In this document: piece by piece, positions 26,629 to 34,208 of the stretch
How the letters are laid out: each line of letters opens with the position of its first letter
Numbering within the stretch: position 1 is the stretch's first letter
Assembly (NCBI GenBank): GCA_038320345.1
Contig: JBBQED010000006.1
Span: 62,001-126,000 of the forward strand
Direction: 5' to 3'
Source: JBBQED01 sp038320345
Lineage (GTDB): Bacteria > Bacteroidota > Bacteroidia > AKYH767-A > OLB10
DNA: 64,000 nt
Program-made: the position numbers and the translations under genes
The notes under the pieces: generated by a model
Databases searched by the model: none
What the model was told of the DNA's origin: nothing
Seen by the model: only the letters and a program-made list of their open reading frames with translations

Positions 26629-27267
26629 ATGCCTAAAGTGAAGATGCCCAAAAAGAGTCCGTCATTGGACATGACGCCAATGGTGGATCTGGCCTTCCTC
26701 CTGGTGACGTTCTTCATGCTCACTACGCAGTTTCGTCCTGATGAACCTGTAGTAGTGGATTCACCATCCTCCATTTCTGAAAAGATTCTTCCGGATAAAG
26801 TCATGCTGGTAACTATTGATTCTACCGGTCGTGTATTCTTTAATCTTGAAGGAAAAGATCTGCGCAGAAAAATGCTGGAGCAGATGGGTACTAAATACAG
26901 TGTAACTTTCGAAGAGAAAGATATCATGGAATTTTCCTTGATGGCAACTTTCGGAATGACCGTAAAAGATCTTAAACAATATCTTCCATTGGATCAGATG
27001 GGTCGCAAAGACTTCATGACAAAAAGCCAAGGGATCCCTTATGATTCTTTGAACAATCAACTTGGCGACTGGATCCGTTACGGACGTTTGGCTGATGCTG
27101 AACTCAGAGGAAATCTTATTGATAAGAATAAAGGTTTGAGATTTGCCATCAAAGGTGATGCGAATGCAAACTACACTGCTATTAAACGCGTGATTGAAGT
27201 GTTTCAGGAAATGAAAGTAAATCGCTTCAACCTGGTAACTACTCTTGAACAAAATCCGAACCTCTAA
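26629..27267 (+). CDS. exbD: Biopolymer transporter ExbD (first copy)
   Basis: 212 residues. A basic N-terminus with PSLDMTPMVDLAFLLVTFFMLTT at residues 10-32, the ExbD/TolR membrane helix with the proton-carrying Asp (MVDLAF). The remaining 170 residues are periplasmic and longer than the E. coli protein (141 residues), as is common in the phylum. Lies 44 bases after exbB and 18 before the second exbD. The two ExbD proteins share the N-terminal helix but differ in the periplasmic part. Confidence 0.94.
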   Translation: MPKVKMPKKSPSLDMTPMVDLAFLLVTFFMLTTQFRPDEPVVVDSPSSISEKILPDKVMLVTIDSTGRVFFNLEGKDLRRKMLEQMGTKYSVTFEEKDIMEFSLMATFGMTVKDLKQYLPLDQMGRKDFMTKSQGIPYDSLNNQLGDWIRYGRLADAELRGNLIDKNKGLRFAIKGDANANYTAIKRVIEVFQEMKVNRFNLVTTLEQNPNL

Positions 27268-27285
27268 GCCAGTACTCTATATATC

Positions 27286-27903
27286 ATGTCAGAAGTACAA
27301 AGTAACGACCAGGACTCCGGCAAAGGCGGCAAGCATAAAAAAGTAAGAGCCAAGAAAAACTCTACACACATCGACATGACGCCGATGGTAGATTTGGCCT
27401 TCCTCCTGCTTACCTTCTTTATGTTAACGACCACTTTCGGGAAACCGAAAACGATGGAGATTAACATGCCGGTTAAACCACCTGATAATACAATTAAGAA
27501 CGAAGTAAATAACGCACTCACTGTTCTGTTGAGTGGTGATAATAAAATCTTTTGGTATTTTGGTGAATTAAAGCCGGAAACCAAATTGACCTCGACGGAT
27601 TATTCTGCTACAGGAATTCGTAAAGTTTTTCTTGATTACAACAAACAAGCATTTGCTGAAATCAAAGATCTGAGAATACAGGCAGATAAAACCAATTTGG
27701 CTGATACCACTCTGAAAAGAATGGAGATCGATATCAAAGGAAAAAAATACGCTGTAATGGTATTGGTAAAAACCGATGATAAAGCGAAATATAAAAACGT
27801 GATTGATATTCTTGATGAACTGAATATTACCATGGTTGGAAAATACGCATTGGTAGATCTCTCTCAGCAGGAATTTGATTTAATTAAAAACTATCAACCC
27901 TGA
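27286..27903 (+). CDS. exbD: Biopolymer transporter ExbD (second copy)
   Basis: 205 residues. The N-terminus is Lys-rich, then IDMTPMVDLAFLLLTFFMLTT at about 30-50 with the conserved Asp. The periplasmic part ends in a helix and strand segment (KNVIDILDELNITMVGKYAL) typical of ExbD/TolR. Paired ExbD genes before tonB are common in Bacteroidota; why two are needed is unsettled. The gap to tonB is 8 bases. Confidence 0.94.
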   Translation: MSEVQSNDQDSGKGGKHKKVRAKKNSTHIDMTPMVDLAFLLLTFFMLTTTFGKPKTMEINMPVKPPDNTIKNEVNNALTVLLSGDNKIFWYFGELKPETKLTSTDYSATGIRKVFLDYNKQAFAEIKDLRIQADKTNLADTTLKRMEIDIKGKKYAVMVLVKTDDKAKYKNVIDILDELNITMVGKYALVDLSQQEFDLIKNYQP

Positions 27904-27911
27904 TCAAGAAC

Positions 27912-28715
27912 ATGGCTGAACTATTTTCCCCATCATGGGATGATGCGACCAACCCTGACAGGACTGAGATCGTATTCGAAAACAGAAATAAAGCATATGG
28001 TGCTTATCTGTTGCGTAAAGGTTATAACAAAACTGCAGCAAATGCATTGCTGATTTCGGTGGCGGTATTTACCCTCGCAATTTGCACTCCGGTAATCATC
28101 CGTTTACTGAGCAAATCTGAAAAAGAAACAATTGATCGTACTACCGAAGTGACCGTGGAACTTAAAGAACCACCGCCACTTGATAAAAACGAACCACCTC
28201 CACCTCCGCCACCTCCACCGCCACCAACAATTGAAACGGTGAAATTTACACCACCCGTTGTAGTGGATCGTGAAGTGGAAGAAGAACAACCTCCTCCCCA
28301 GGAAAAATTAAGTGATACCAATGTAGGTGTTGTTACTCAGGAAGGTGAGGAAGGTGCTACCGAATTACCTACTGAACCTGTAGTAGATCCTGATGAAGGT
28401 AAAATCTTTACTTATGTTGAAGAGATGCCGACATTCCCAGGAGGAGAAGCTGAATTTTATGGTTACCTGAAAAAGAACATTAAATACCCGCCTATGGCCC
28501 GTGAAAATGGAATCCAAGGTAAAGTTTATATCAGTTTTGTTGTTGATAAAGACGGCAATATCAAAGATGTAAAAATGGCTCGTGGTATTGGTGGAGGATG
28601 TGATGAAGAAGCTCTTCGAGTAATCAGAAACATGCCTTCTTGGAAGCCAGGAAAGCAGAATGGTCGCTCTGTAGCAGTTTCTTACACAGTACCGGTAAAC
28701 TTTACGCTCCAATAA
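27912..28715 (+). CDS. tonB: Energy transducer TonB
   Basis: 267 residues. Cytoplasmic start with RNKAYGAYLLRKGY, common in Bacteroidota TonB, one membrane helix (about 42-64), then a Pro-rich periplasmic spacer with an unbroken run of 11 Pro around residue 95 and acidic stretches. The C-terminal TonB domain runs from about 185 to 267 (YPPMARENGIQGKVYISFVV, EALRVIRNMPSWKPGKQNG, VPVNFTLQ). It contacts outer-membrane receptors. Last gene of the exbB-exbD-exbD-tonB operon, closed by a terminator. Confidence 0.95.
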   Translation: MAELFSPSWDDATNPDRTEIVFENRNKAYGAYLLRKGYNKTAANALLISVAVFTLAICTPVIIRLLSKSEKETIDRTTEVTVELKEPPPLDKNEPPPPPPPPPPPTIETVKFTPPVVVDREVEEEQPPPQEKLSDTNVGVVTQEGEEGATELPTEPVVDPDEGKIFTYVEEMPTFPGGEAEFYGYLKKNIKYPPMARENGIQGKVYISFVVDKDGNIKDVKMARGIGGGCDEEALRVIRNMPSWKPGKQNGRSVAVSYTVPVNFTLQ

Positions 28716-28732
28716 AAGTAAAAAATAGATGT

Positions 28733-28766
28733 AAAAGGCTGTCCTCCCAAGGGCAGCCTTTTTTTG
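28733..28766 (+). terminator. Rho-independent terminator after tonB
   Basis: AAGGCTGTCC (28735-28744) pairs with GGGCAGCCTT (28751-28760), with one G-T pair, around a 6-base loop, followed by a long T-run. Confidence 0.9.
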
Positions 28767-28817
28767 TTGTAGTCGTCTCAGGATACTAGTTTTTTTAACC
28801 ATTCCGAAGAGACTGAA

Positions 28818-28849
28818 TTGACTTTATTTCACTCGATGAACTAACTTCG
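28818..28849 (+). promoter_or_regulatory. Promoter: TTG - 21 bases - TAACTTCG
   Basis: -33 TTG at 28818-28820 and -7 TAACTTCG at 28842-28849 (one mismatch), 37 bases before the ATG at 28887. Confidence 0.5.
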
Positions 28850-28886
28850 CATATCTTTAATTAGTATTTAAAAACAGGATCTGGAA

Positions 28887-29105
28887 ATGGCGAAAAAACC
28901 GAGTGTCTTATTCTATGTAACTTTTGCGATGACATCCATTTATATCCTGATGGGATTATTTTTAATTATTGCGCCCATCTCTGCTGATCTTTTCCCAGGT
29001 TGGAAAAGAAATGTATTTGGCGGGTTACTGATTGGATATGGAGGATTTAGGATGTTAAGGCTCCAAAAGATTCGAAAAACGATGGAAGAAGAATCAAAGG
29101 GATGA
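28887..29105 (+). CDS. Small two-helix membrane protein
   Basis: 72 residues. Two hydrophobic segments (about 8-30, VLFYVTFAMTSIYILMGLFLII; 43-57, VFGGLLIGYGGFRML) with a short loop containing FPGWKRN and a basic C-terminal tail. It looks like a conserved small inner-membrane protein found next to TonB-system genes in Bacteroidota, but I do not know its function. It has its own promoter after the tonB terminator and precedes the PstS-like gene by 96 bases. Confidence 0.72.
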   Translation: MAKKPSVLFYVTFAMTSIYILMGLFLIIAPISADLFPGWKRNVFGGLLIGYGGFRMLRLQKIRKTMEEESKG

Positions 29106-29136
29106 GAAATCTCAGTATTAAGGTTCAAATAAAAAA

Positions 29137-29166
29137 TTTGACAATCACCCAACTTTCCGACCTTTG
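29137..29166 (+). promoter_or_regulatory. Promoter: TTTG - 18 bases - GACCTTTG
   Basis: -33 TTTG at 29137-29140 and a -7 box with one mismatch at 29159-29166, 35 bases before the ATG of the PstS-like gene. Confidence 0.4.
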
Positions 29167-29201
29167 CTGATCAGCGGATTTATTGCAATTTGCGTTTATA
29201 T

Positions 29202-30143
29202 ATGATGAAGATCTGTTCGACACTTTTACTCCTCACGGCCCTACTGTATTGCACCTCCTGCGGTACGGATTTCAAAAAGCCTTATAGTGATACTCCAACG
29301 GCAGGAAAAGTAAAAATTTCATCTGACGAAACGCTGAAGCCATTTATAGATGCGGAGAAAGATACCTTTATGGGTTTATACCGTTATGCTGAACTCAATG
29401 TAAGTCATCAATCCGAAAGTGAATGTTTTCGTAGTTTGTTGGATGATTCTGCAAAAGTGATTATCAGCACTCGTAAACTTCTTCCTAACGAAGAGAAATT
29501 TTTCAAGTCAAAAAATCTCTTCCCAATTACAACTAAGATTGCTGTAGATGCACTTGCCTTGATCATCAACAAAGAAAATAAAGACTCCTTGATGCAATTT
29601 ATATCGCTCAAAGAAATTCTATCTGGCAAGATTAATTCATGGAAACAAATTAATCCATCCTCTCCATTAGGTGAAATTAATTTAGTGTTTGATAATAACG
29701 GTTCCTCCAACGTTAGATTTCTACAAGATAGTGTGATGAAGGGAAATGCTTTTCCTTCCAACTGTTTTGCTGTAAAATCAAATGAAAGTGTGATCGATTA
29801 TGTGGAAAAAAATAAAAATGCGATCGGGGTCATTGGCGTAGCTTGGATCAGTGATGGTGATGATCCCGTTTCAAAAAAATTCCTAAACCGAGTGACCGTA
29901 GTAGAATTAGCAACAATACCCAATCCCGTGTTCCCTGATGATTATTACAAACCTTATCAGGCCTACATTGCACTCGGACAATATCCAATGATTCGTGAAG
30001 TTTATATGATTAACCGAGAAGGAAGAATGGGACTTGGCACAGGCTTTGTCTCGTTCGTTGCTGGAGATGCGGGGCAAAGAGTTACACGACTTGCGGGATT
30101 ACTTCCTGCAACAATGCCAGTAAGAATTATCCAGACCAAATAA
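29202..30143 (+). CDS. PstS-like substrate-binding lipoprotein
   Basis: 313 residues from the ATG at 29202. Lipobox TALLYCTSC with Cys20. The mature part is a periplasmic binding-protein fold of the phosphate/PBP-like type: VKISSDETLKPFIDAE at the start, VDALALIINKENKD, LKEILSGKINSWKQIN and NNGSSNVRFLQDSVM, the last being the region that binds anion in PstS. No ABC transporter genes are near; instead it follows the TonB cluster and precedes a TPR gene, a layout I know from other Bacteroidota. Phosphate binding is not assured. Confidence 0.85.
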   Translation: MMKICSTLLLLTALLYCTSCGTDFKKPYSDTPTAGKVKISSDETLKPFIDAEKDTFMGLYRYAELNVSHQSESECFRSLLDDSAKVIISTRKLLPNEEKFFKSKNLFPITTKIAVDALALIINKENKDSLMQFISLKEILSGKINSWKQINPSSPLGEINLVFDNNGSSNVRFLQDSVMKGNAFPSNCFAVKSNESVIDYVEKNKNAIGVIGVAWISDGDDPVSKKFLNRVTVVELATIPNPVFPDDYYKPYQAYIALGQYPMIREVYMINREGRMGLGTGFVSFVAGDAGQRVTRLAGLLPATMPVRIIQTK

Positions 30144-30204
30144 AAACCGAATTAAATATCCACGAATTAATTATCCTTAATTACGTTAGCAAACAATACA
30201 ACAA

Positions 30205-31812
30205 ATGAATAAATTTCTTTTAATCAGTGCCTTGACCAGTATTTTAATCAGCTCTAAGGCGCAAACACTCAAGGAAGCCATTCGTTTAAACGAAAACGAG
30301 CAACAAGAAGCGGCATCGGTCATGTATCAGTTACTCATCAGTAAAGATCCTGCCAATGGAACCAATTTTTACTATTATGGCGAAAATTTAATTGATGCTT
30401 CCAATACGGATTCCGCAAAAATAATTTTTGATAAAGGACTTTCAGTAGACCCTACCAATCCGCTTAACATCATTGGGCAAGCTGAACTCAAATTACAGTT
30501 GGGGTTATTGTCGGAGGCAAAACCCATGATTGATAAAGCCATTCAAATGGGTGGTGGTAAAAATGCACGCGTATTGATGGAAGCTGCTGAAGCATATATT
30601 CGTTATAAGAAAGCTCAGGATCTGATGTCAGCTGAAGTCTATCTTGATCAGGCATTAAAACTAGAACCAAAAAATCCTGAGATCTATAATTTAATGGGAG
30701 ATCTTTATTCTGAACTTAACAACGGTTCAGTTGCTGCAGCTAAATACAATAAAGCACTTGAACTTGATAAAACACAAGTAAAAGCACTCTTGCACAAAGG
30801 ACAACTTTACAAAAGATCCACGAACTATGAAGGAGCTGCCGCTGAATTTGAAAATGCTTTGAAAATAGATCCGAACTTCGCTCCTGCTTACCGTGAACTT
30901 GGTGAAGTTAGTTTCATGATGAAGAAAATAGAAACAGCAAAAGGATATTATCGCCAATATCTTGATCTTTCTAAAAATAATAATAGTGCCCGTTTACGTT
31001 ATACCTATTTCCTTTTTACGACTGAGAACTTCAAAGATGGGTTGGTAGAATTTAATAATATCTCAACAATCGATTCTGCCAATTTAGGGATGATGCGATT
31101 AGGCGCTTACCTAAATTATGAAAATTCAGATACGACCAATGCCTTCGCATTTATTAACCGCGTTTTTGCAAATACGGCTAGTGATACAACAAAACGGATC
31201 ACTCTCGACTATGCATATTATGGAAAGATATTGGCGAAAGCAGGACAAGACTCTCTGGGAGCAATGTATATTATGCGTGCTATTCAATTAGATTCTACCA
31301 AAACAGATTATTATACCGACTTGGGGAATTTATACTCTAAAGCAAAAAAATATCCTGAAGCTGCAATGGCTTATGAAAAAAGAATTGCTAGTGGTCAAAA
31401 AATCGTGACTGCTGATTACTATAAACTTGGTCTGGCTTATTATCAGGGAAAAATGTATCCGCAAGCAGATTCTGCTTTTATAAAAGTTACCGAATTACAA
31501 GAAACATGGCCCAATGGATACCTCTATCGCGCTAGAACAAATTCAGCCATGGATCCTGATACAAAACAAGGATTAGGAAAACCTTTTTACGAAAAATATA
31601 TTGAGTTAATTACTGCTGATAGTGTAGCTTTTGTGAAATATAAAAGAGAACTTGCGGAATCAAATCGTTATCTGGGCTACTATTATTTAGTACAAAAAGA
31701 CTGTCCTCAATCCATTATTTACTTCAAGAGAACATTGGAATTTGACCCGGATAATGTATCGGCAAAAGAGATTCTGGAATCGATAAAAAGCAATCCTAAA
31801 AACTGTAAGTAA
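30205..31812 (+). CDS. Tetratricopeptide repeat protein, exported
   Basis: 535 residues: signal peptide (MNKFLLISALTSILISSKA, then Gln) and about ten TPR units over the rest (for example PEIYNLMGDLYSELNNGSVA, VKALLHKGQLYKRSTNYEGA, APAYRELGEVSFMMKKIETA, TDYYTDLGNLYSKAKKYPEA). The last repeat region carries two Cys (DCPQSII and the C-terminal NCK). Probably a periplasmic scaffold. It lies 61 bases after the PstS-like gene and is closed by a strong terminator, so it is likely co-transcribed with it. Confidence 0.9.
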   Translation: MNKFLLISALTSILISSKAQTLKEAIRLNENEQQEAASVMYQLLISKDPANGTNFYYYGENLIDASNTDSAKIIFDKGLSVDPTNPLNIIGQAELKLQLGLLSEAKPMIDKAIQMGGGKNARVLMEAAEAYIRYKKAQDLMSAEVYLDQALKLEPKNPEIYNLMGDLYSELNNGSVAAAKYNKALELDKTQVKALLHKGQLYKRSTNYEGAAAEFENALKIDPNFAPAYRELGEVSFMMKKIETAKGYYRQYLDLSKNNNSARLRYTYFLFTTENFKDGLVEFNNISTIDSANLGMMRLGAYLNYENSDTTNAFAFINRVFANTASDTTKRITLDYAYYGKILAKAGQDSLGAMYIMRAIQLDSTKTDYYTDLGNLYSKAKKYPEAAMAYEKRIASGQKIVTADYYKLGLAYYQGKMYPQADSAFIKVTELQETWPNGYLYRARTNSAMDPDTKQGLGKPFYEKYIELITADSVAFVKYKRELAESNRYLGYYYLVQKDCPQSIIYFKRTLEFDPDNVSAKEILESIKSNPKNCK

Positions 31813-31831
31813 CTACAGCTAATACTAAAAT

Positions 31832-31865
31832 AAAAAAGACCGGAACACTCCGGTCTTTTTTTATT
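31832..31865. terminator. Bidirectional rho-independent terminator
   Basis: Perfect 12-base stem AAAAAGACCGGA (31833-31844) / TCCGGTCTTTTT (31849-31860) with a 4-base loop, between the convergent TPR gene and the minus-strand gene ending at 31876. Confidence 0.93.
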
Positions 31866-31875
31866 TTAGGTAATA

Positions 31876-32562
31876 TTAACCTTCGATATTCGGTTTGTCA
31901 TTCTGGAATTTAAACCCAAGGCGTTGACTAGATTTCAGAGAAGTTTGGAGTGTATAAGCCATTGTTTCAAACACTGTAATCTCCTTCATTAAATCAAATG
32001 GAGGGACGATGACATCGATATCCATACTATAGGTAACAGCGGCTTCAATGATCGCCTGAATTTTTTCTTCGTTGGCTTGCATATTCACATAATCGTTGAA
32101 AAGAAAACCAAGTTGCTTTTTCCCTTCCATAAAAAAATGTTCTTCTTTATTCACGAACATTCTCCCAATCAATTGACCCATATCATTCTTTCTATCGAAC
32201 TTAAAAGAGTCCGATAGAAAATTATAAATACTAATCATCCCAACAGTTGCTCGGGAATTATCTGAATTAACATATCCAGATCTCCAGATAGCATGAGCGG
32301 GATCAAAAACAAACGCATTGGTATGCATGATAAAAATCAACAGGTCATCAGCAACGGTTAATTCTACTTCATAAGTTCCTTTATCAGTGTATTGAATTCT
32401 GATTCTGGGATCCACATTACCCATTTGCTGTTTCAGTGATTTCTCGAATTCCTGAAGCACTTGTTTCAGACGGTTAAAGACTAGAAAAGTAGTATCCTCC
32501 ACATCTCTATTCAGAGTACCCTTAGTTCTCAGTAATTCGATAATACGGTCTCCGATATTCAT
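31876..32562 (-). CDS. Conserved hypothetical cytoplasmic protein
   Basis: 228 residues, no signal peptide or membrane helix. Mixed alpha/beta, with GTYEVELTVADDLLIFIMHTN and a helical N-terminus (FNRLKQVLQEFEKSLKQQM). It contains no motif that I recognise as enzymatic. It is read 34 bases after proS, so it is probably in the same transcript. It resembles an uncharacterised protein type seen in Bacteroidota, but I cannot name the family. Confidence 0.78.
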   Translation of the reverse strand: MNIGDRIIELLRTKGTLNRDVEDTTFLVFNRLKQVLQEFEKSLKQQMGNVDPRIRIQYTDKGTYEVELTVADDLLIFIMHTNAFVFDPAHAIWRSGYVNSDNSRATVGMISIYNFLSDSFKFDRKNDMGQLIGRMFVNKEEHFFMEGKKQLGFLFNDYVNMQANEEKIQAIIEAAVTYSMDIDVIVPPFDLMKEITVFETMAYTLQTSLKSSQRLGFKFQNDKPNIEG

Positions 32563-32596
32563 AATTGTGAAGTATCTGTTGAAATGTTGAAACTAC

Positions 32597-34072
32597 TTAA
32601 TACGCTCTTGCAAAAATCACACGTTGCTCAGAAGGCGCCCCAGTTAAAATACAATTTCCTGCTTCCATTTTATTTCCAAGAGGAATACAACGAATAGTAG
32701 CTTTACTTAATTCTTTAATTTTTTGTTCCGTTTCAGAAGTACCATCCCAATGCGCGAAAATAAATCCTCCTTTCGTATCCAGAAGATTCATGAACTCTTC
32801 CCATGAATCAGCGCGATACGTGCTTTCATTCTTACGATCCACCGCTTTTTTGTAAATGTTATCTTGGATCTGATCCAGCAGGTGTTCAACTTTCAACGCA
32901 AGGTCAGTCATTTGATAAACTGCTTTTTCTTTGGTATCACGACGTGCAACTTCAACAGTACCATTCTCAATATCTCTTGGACCAATTGCGATACGTACAG
33001 GAACGCCTTTCATTTCATACTCTGCAAATTTCCATCCCGGTTTTTGAGTATCGCGATTATCATATTTCACGGAAAATCCTTTGGCTTTTAAATCTTTACT
33101 AATTTTCAATGCATGTTCATCAATTAGTTTCAATTGCTCTTCATTTTTGAAGATCGGAATAATCACAACCTGGATAGGTGCAAGTCGAGGAGGCAAAACT
33201 AATCCATCATCATCGGAATGTGACATAATGAGTGCTCCCATCAATCGTGTTGAAACACCCCATGATGTTGCCCAAACATATTCTTGTTTTCCTTCTTTTG
33301 TGGTAAACTTCACATCAAAAGCTTTAGCAAAATTCTGCCCCAGGAAATGTGATGTCCCAGCTTGAAGTGCTTTTCCATCTTGCATTAAAGCTTCAATGCA
33401 GTACGTTTCGAGGGCACCTGCAAATCTTTCATTGGCAGTCTTTACGCCTTTTATGACGGGAATTGCCAGAATGTCTTCTGCAAAAGTGGCATAAACATCA
33501 AGCATTTGTTTAGTTTCAAAAATTGCTTCATCCGCGGTGGCGTGTGCGGTATGGCCTTCTTGCCAGAGAAATTCGGCGGTTCGGAGAAATAATCGAGTGC
33601 GCATTTCCCAACGAACAACATTAGCCCATTGGTTTACAAGAATCGGTAAATCACGATAGGACTGAATCCAACCCCGGTAAGTATGCCAGATAATAGTTTC
33701 TGAAGTAGGACGAACAATGAGTTCTTCTTCCAATTTTGCGTCTTCATCTACGATGATTCCTCCTCCATTTGGGTCATTTTTAAGCCGATAATGGGTTACT
33801 ACAGCACATTCCTTTGCAAAACCCTCTACATGGCTGGCTTCTTTGCTGAAAAATGATTTTGGGATGAAGAGAGGGAAATATGCATTTACATGGCCAGTCT
33901 CTTTAAACATCTTATCGAGATGCGCCTGCATCTTCTCCCAAATAGCATAGCCATAGGGTTTAATAACCATACACCCTCTCACAGCAGAGTTTTCTGCTAG
34001 ATCTGCCTTCATAACCAGATCATTGTACCATTGGGAATAATTTTCACTGCGGGATGCTAACTGTTCGCTCAT
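32597..34072 (-). CDS. proS: Proline--tRNA ligase (archaeal/eukaryotic-like type)
   Basis: 491 residues; attaches proline to tRNA-Pro. Class II motifs: motif 2 RLFLRTAEFLWQEGHTAH and motif 3 SWGVSTRLMGALIMSHSD. The short length, the absence of the inserted editing domain between motifs 2 and 3, the anticodon-binding region (VVIIPIFKN) and the C-terminal zinc-binding-like extension ending in FARAY place it in the type found in archaea, eukaryotes and many Bacteroidota rather than the E. coli type. The ATG at 34072 is divergent from the repeat lipoprotein gene. No clear promoter box. Confidence 0.96.
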   Translation of the reverse strand: MSEQLASRSENYSQWYNDLVMKADLAENSAVRGCMVIKPYGYAIWEKMQAHLDKMFKETGHVNAYFPLFIPKSFFSKEASHVEGFAKECAVVTHYRLKNDPNGGGIIVDEDAKLEEELIVRPTSETIIWHTYRGWIQSYRDLPILVNQWANVVRWEMRTRLFLRTAEFLWQEGHTAHATADEAIFETKQMLDVYATFAEDILAIPVIKGVKTANERFAGALETYCIEALMQDGKALQAGTSHFLGQNFAKAFDVKFTTKEGKQEYVWATSWGVSTRLMGALIMSHSDDDGLVLPPRLAPIQVVIIPIFKNEEQLKLIDEHALKISKDLKAKGFSVKYDNRDTQKPGWKFAEYEMKGVPVRIAIGPRDIENGTVEVARRDTKEKAVYQMTDLALKVEHLLDQIQDNIYKKAVDRKNESTYRADSWEEFMNLLDTKGGFIFAHWDGTSETEQKIKELSKATIRCIPLGNKMEAGNCILTGAPSEQRVIFARAY

Positions 34073-34193
34073 TGCTTTCTAACTTTACAGAGTTTGGTAT
34101 AGTGTTTGCCTTCGGATCTGTACAAAATTGGCAAACGAGCGACACATTACCAATTCGGATTTAAACTATGTTGAAAAAGGCTCGTCAAACATG

Positions 34194-34201
34194 AAAGGAG
34201 G
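34194..34201 (+). promoter_or_regulatory. Strong Shine-Dalgarno sequence AAAGGAGG
   Basis: Sits 7 bases before the ATG at 34209. Most genes here show no such sequence, as usual in Bacteroidota. It decides between the ATGs at 34191 and 34209 in favour of the latter. Confidence 0.6.
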
Positions 34202-34208
34202 AACCCAT

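Noticed and set aside
28022..28321. Gly-rich open frame on the minus strand
   Set aside because: It is the complement of the Pro-rich part of tonB; no start region or homology.
34128..34208. TTG at 34128 or ATG at 34191 as start of the repeat lipoprotein
   Set aside because: Only the ATG at 34209 gives a normal lipoprotein signal, and it has a Shine-Dalgarno sequence at the right distance.
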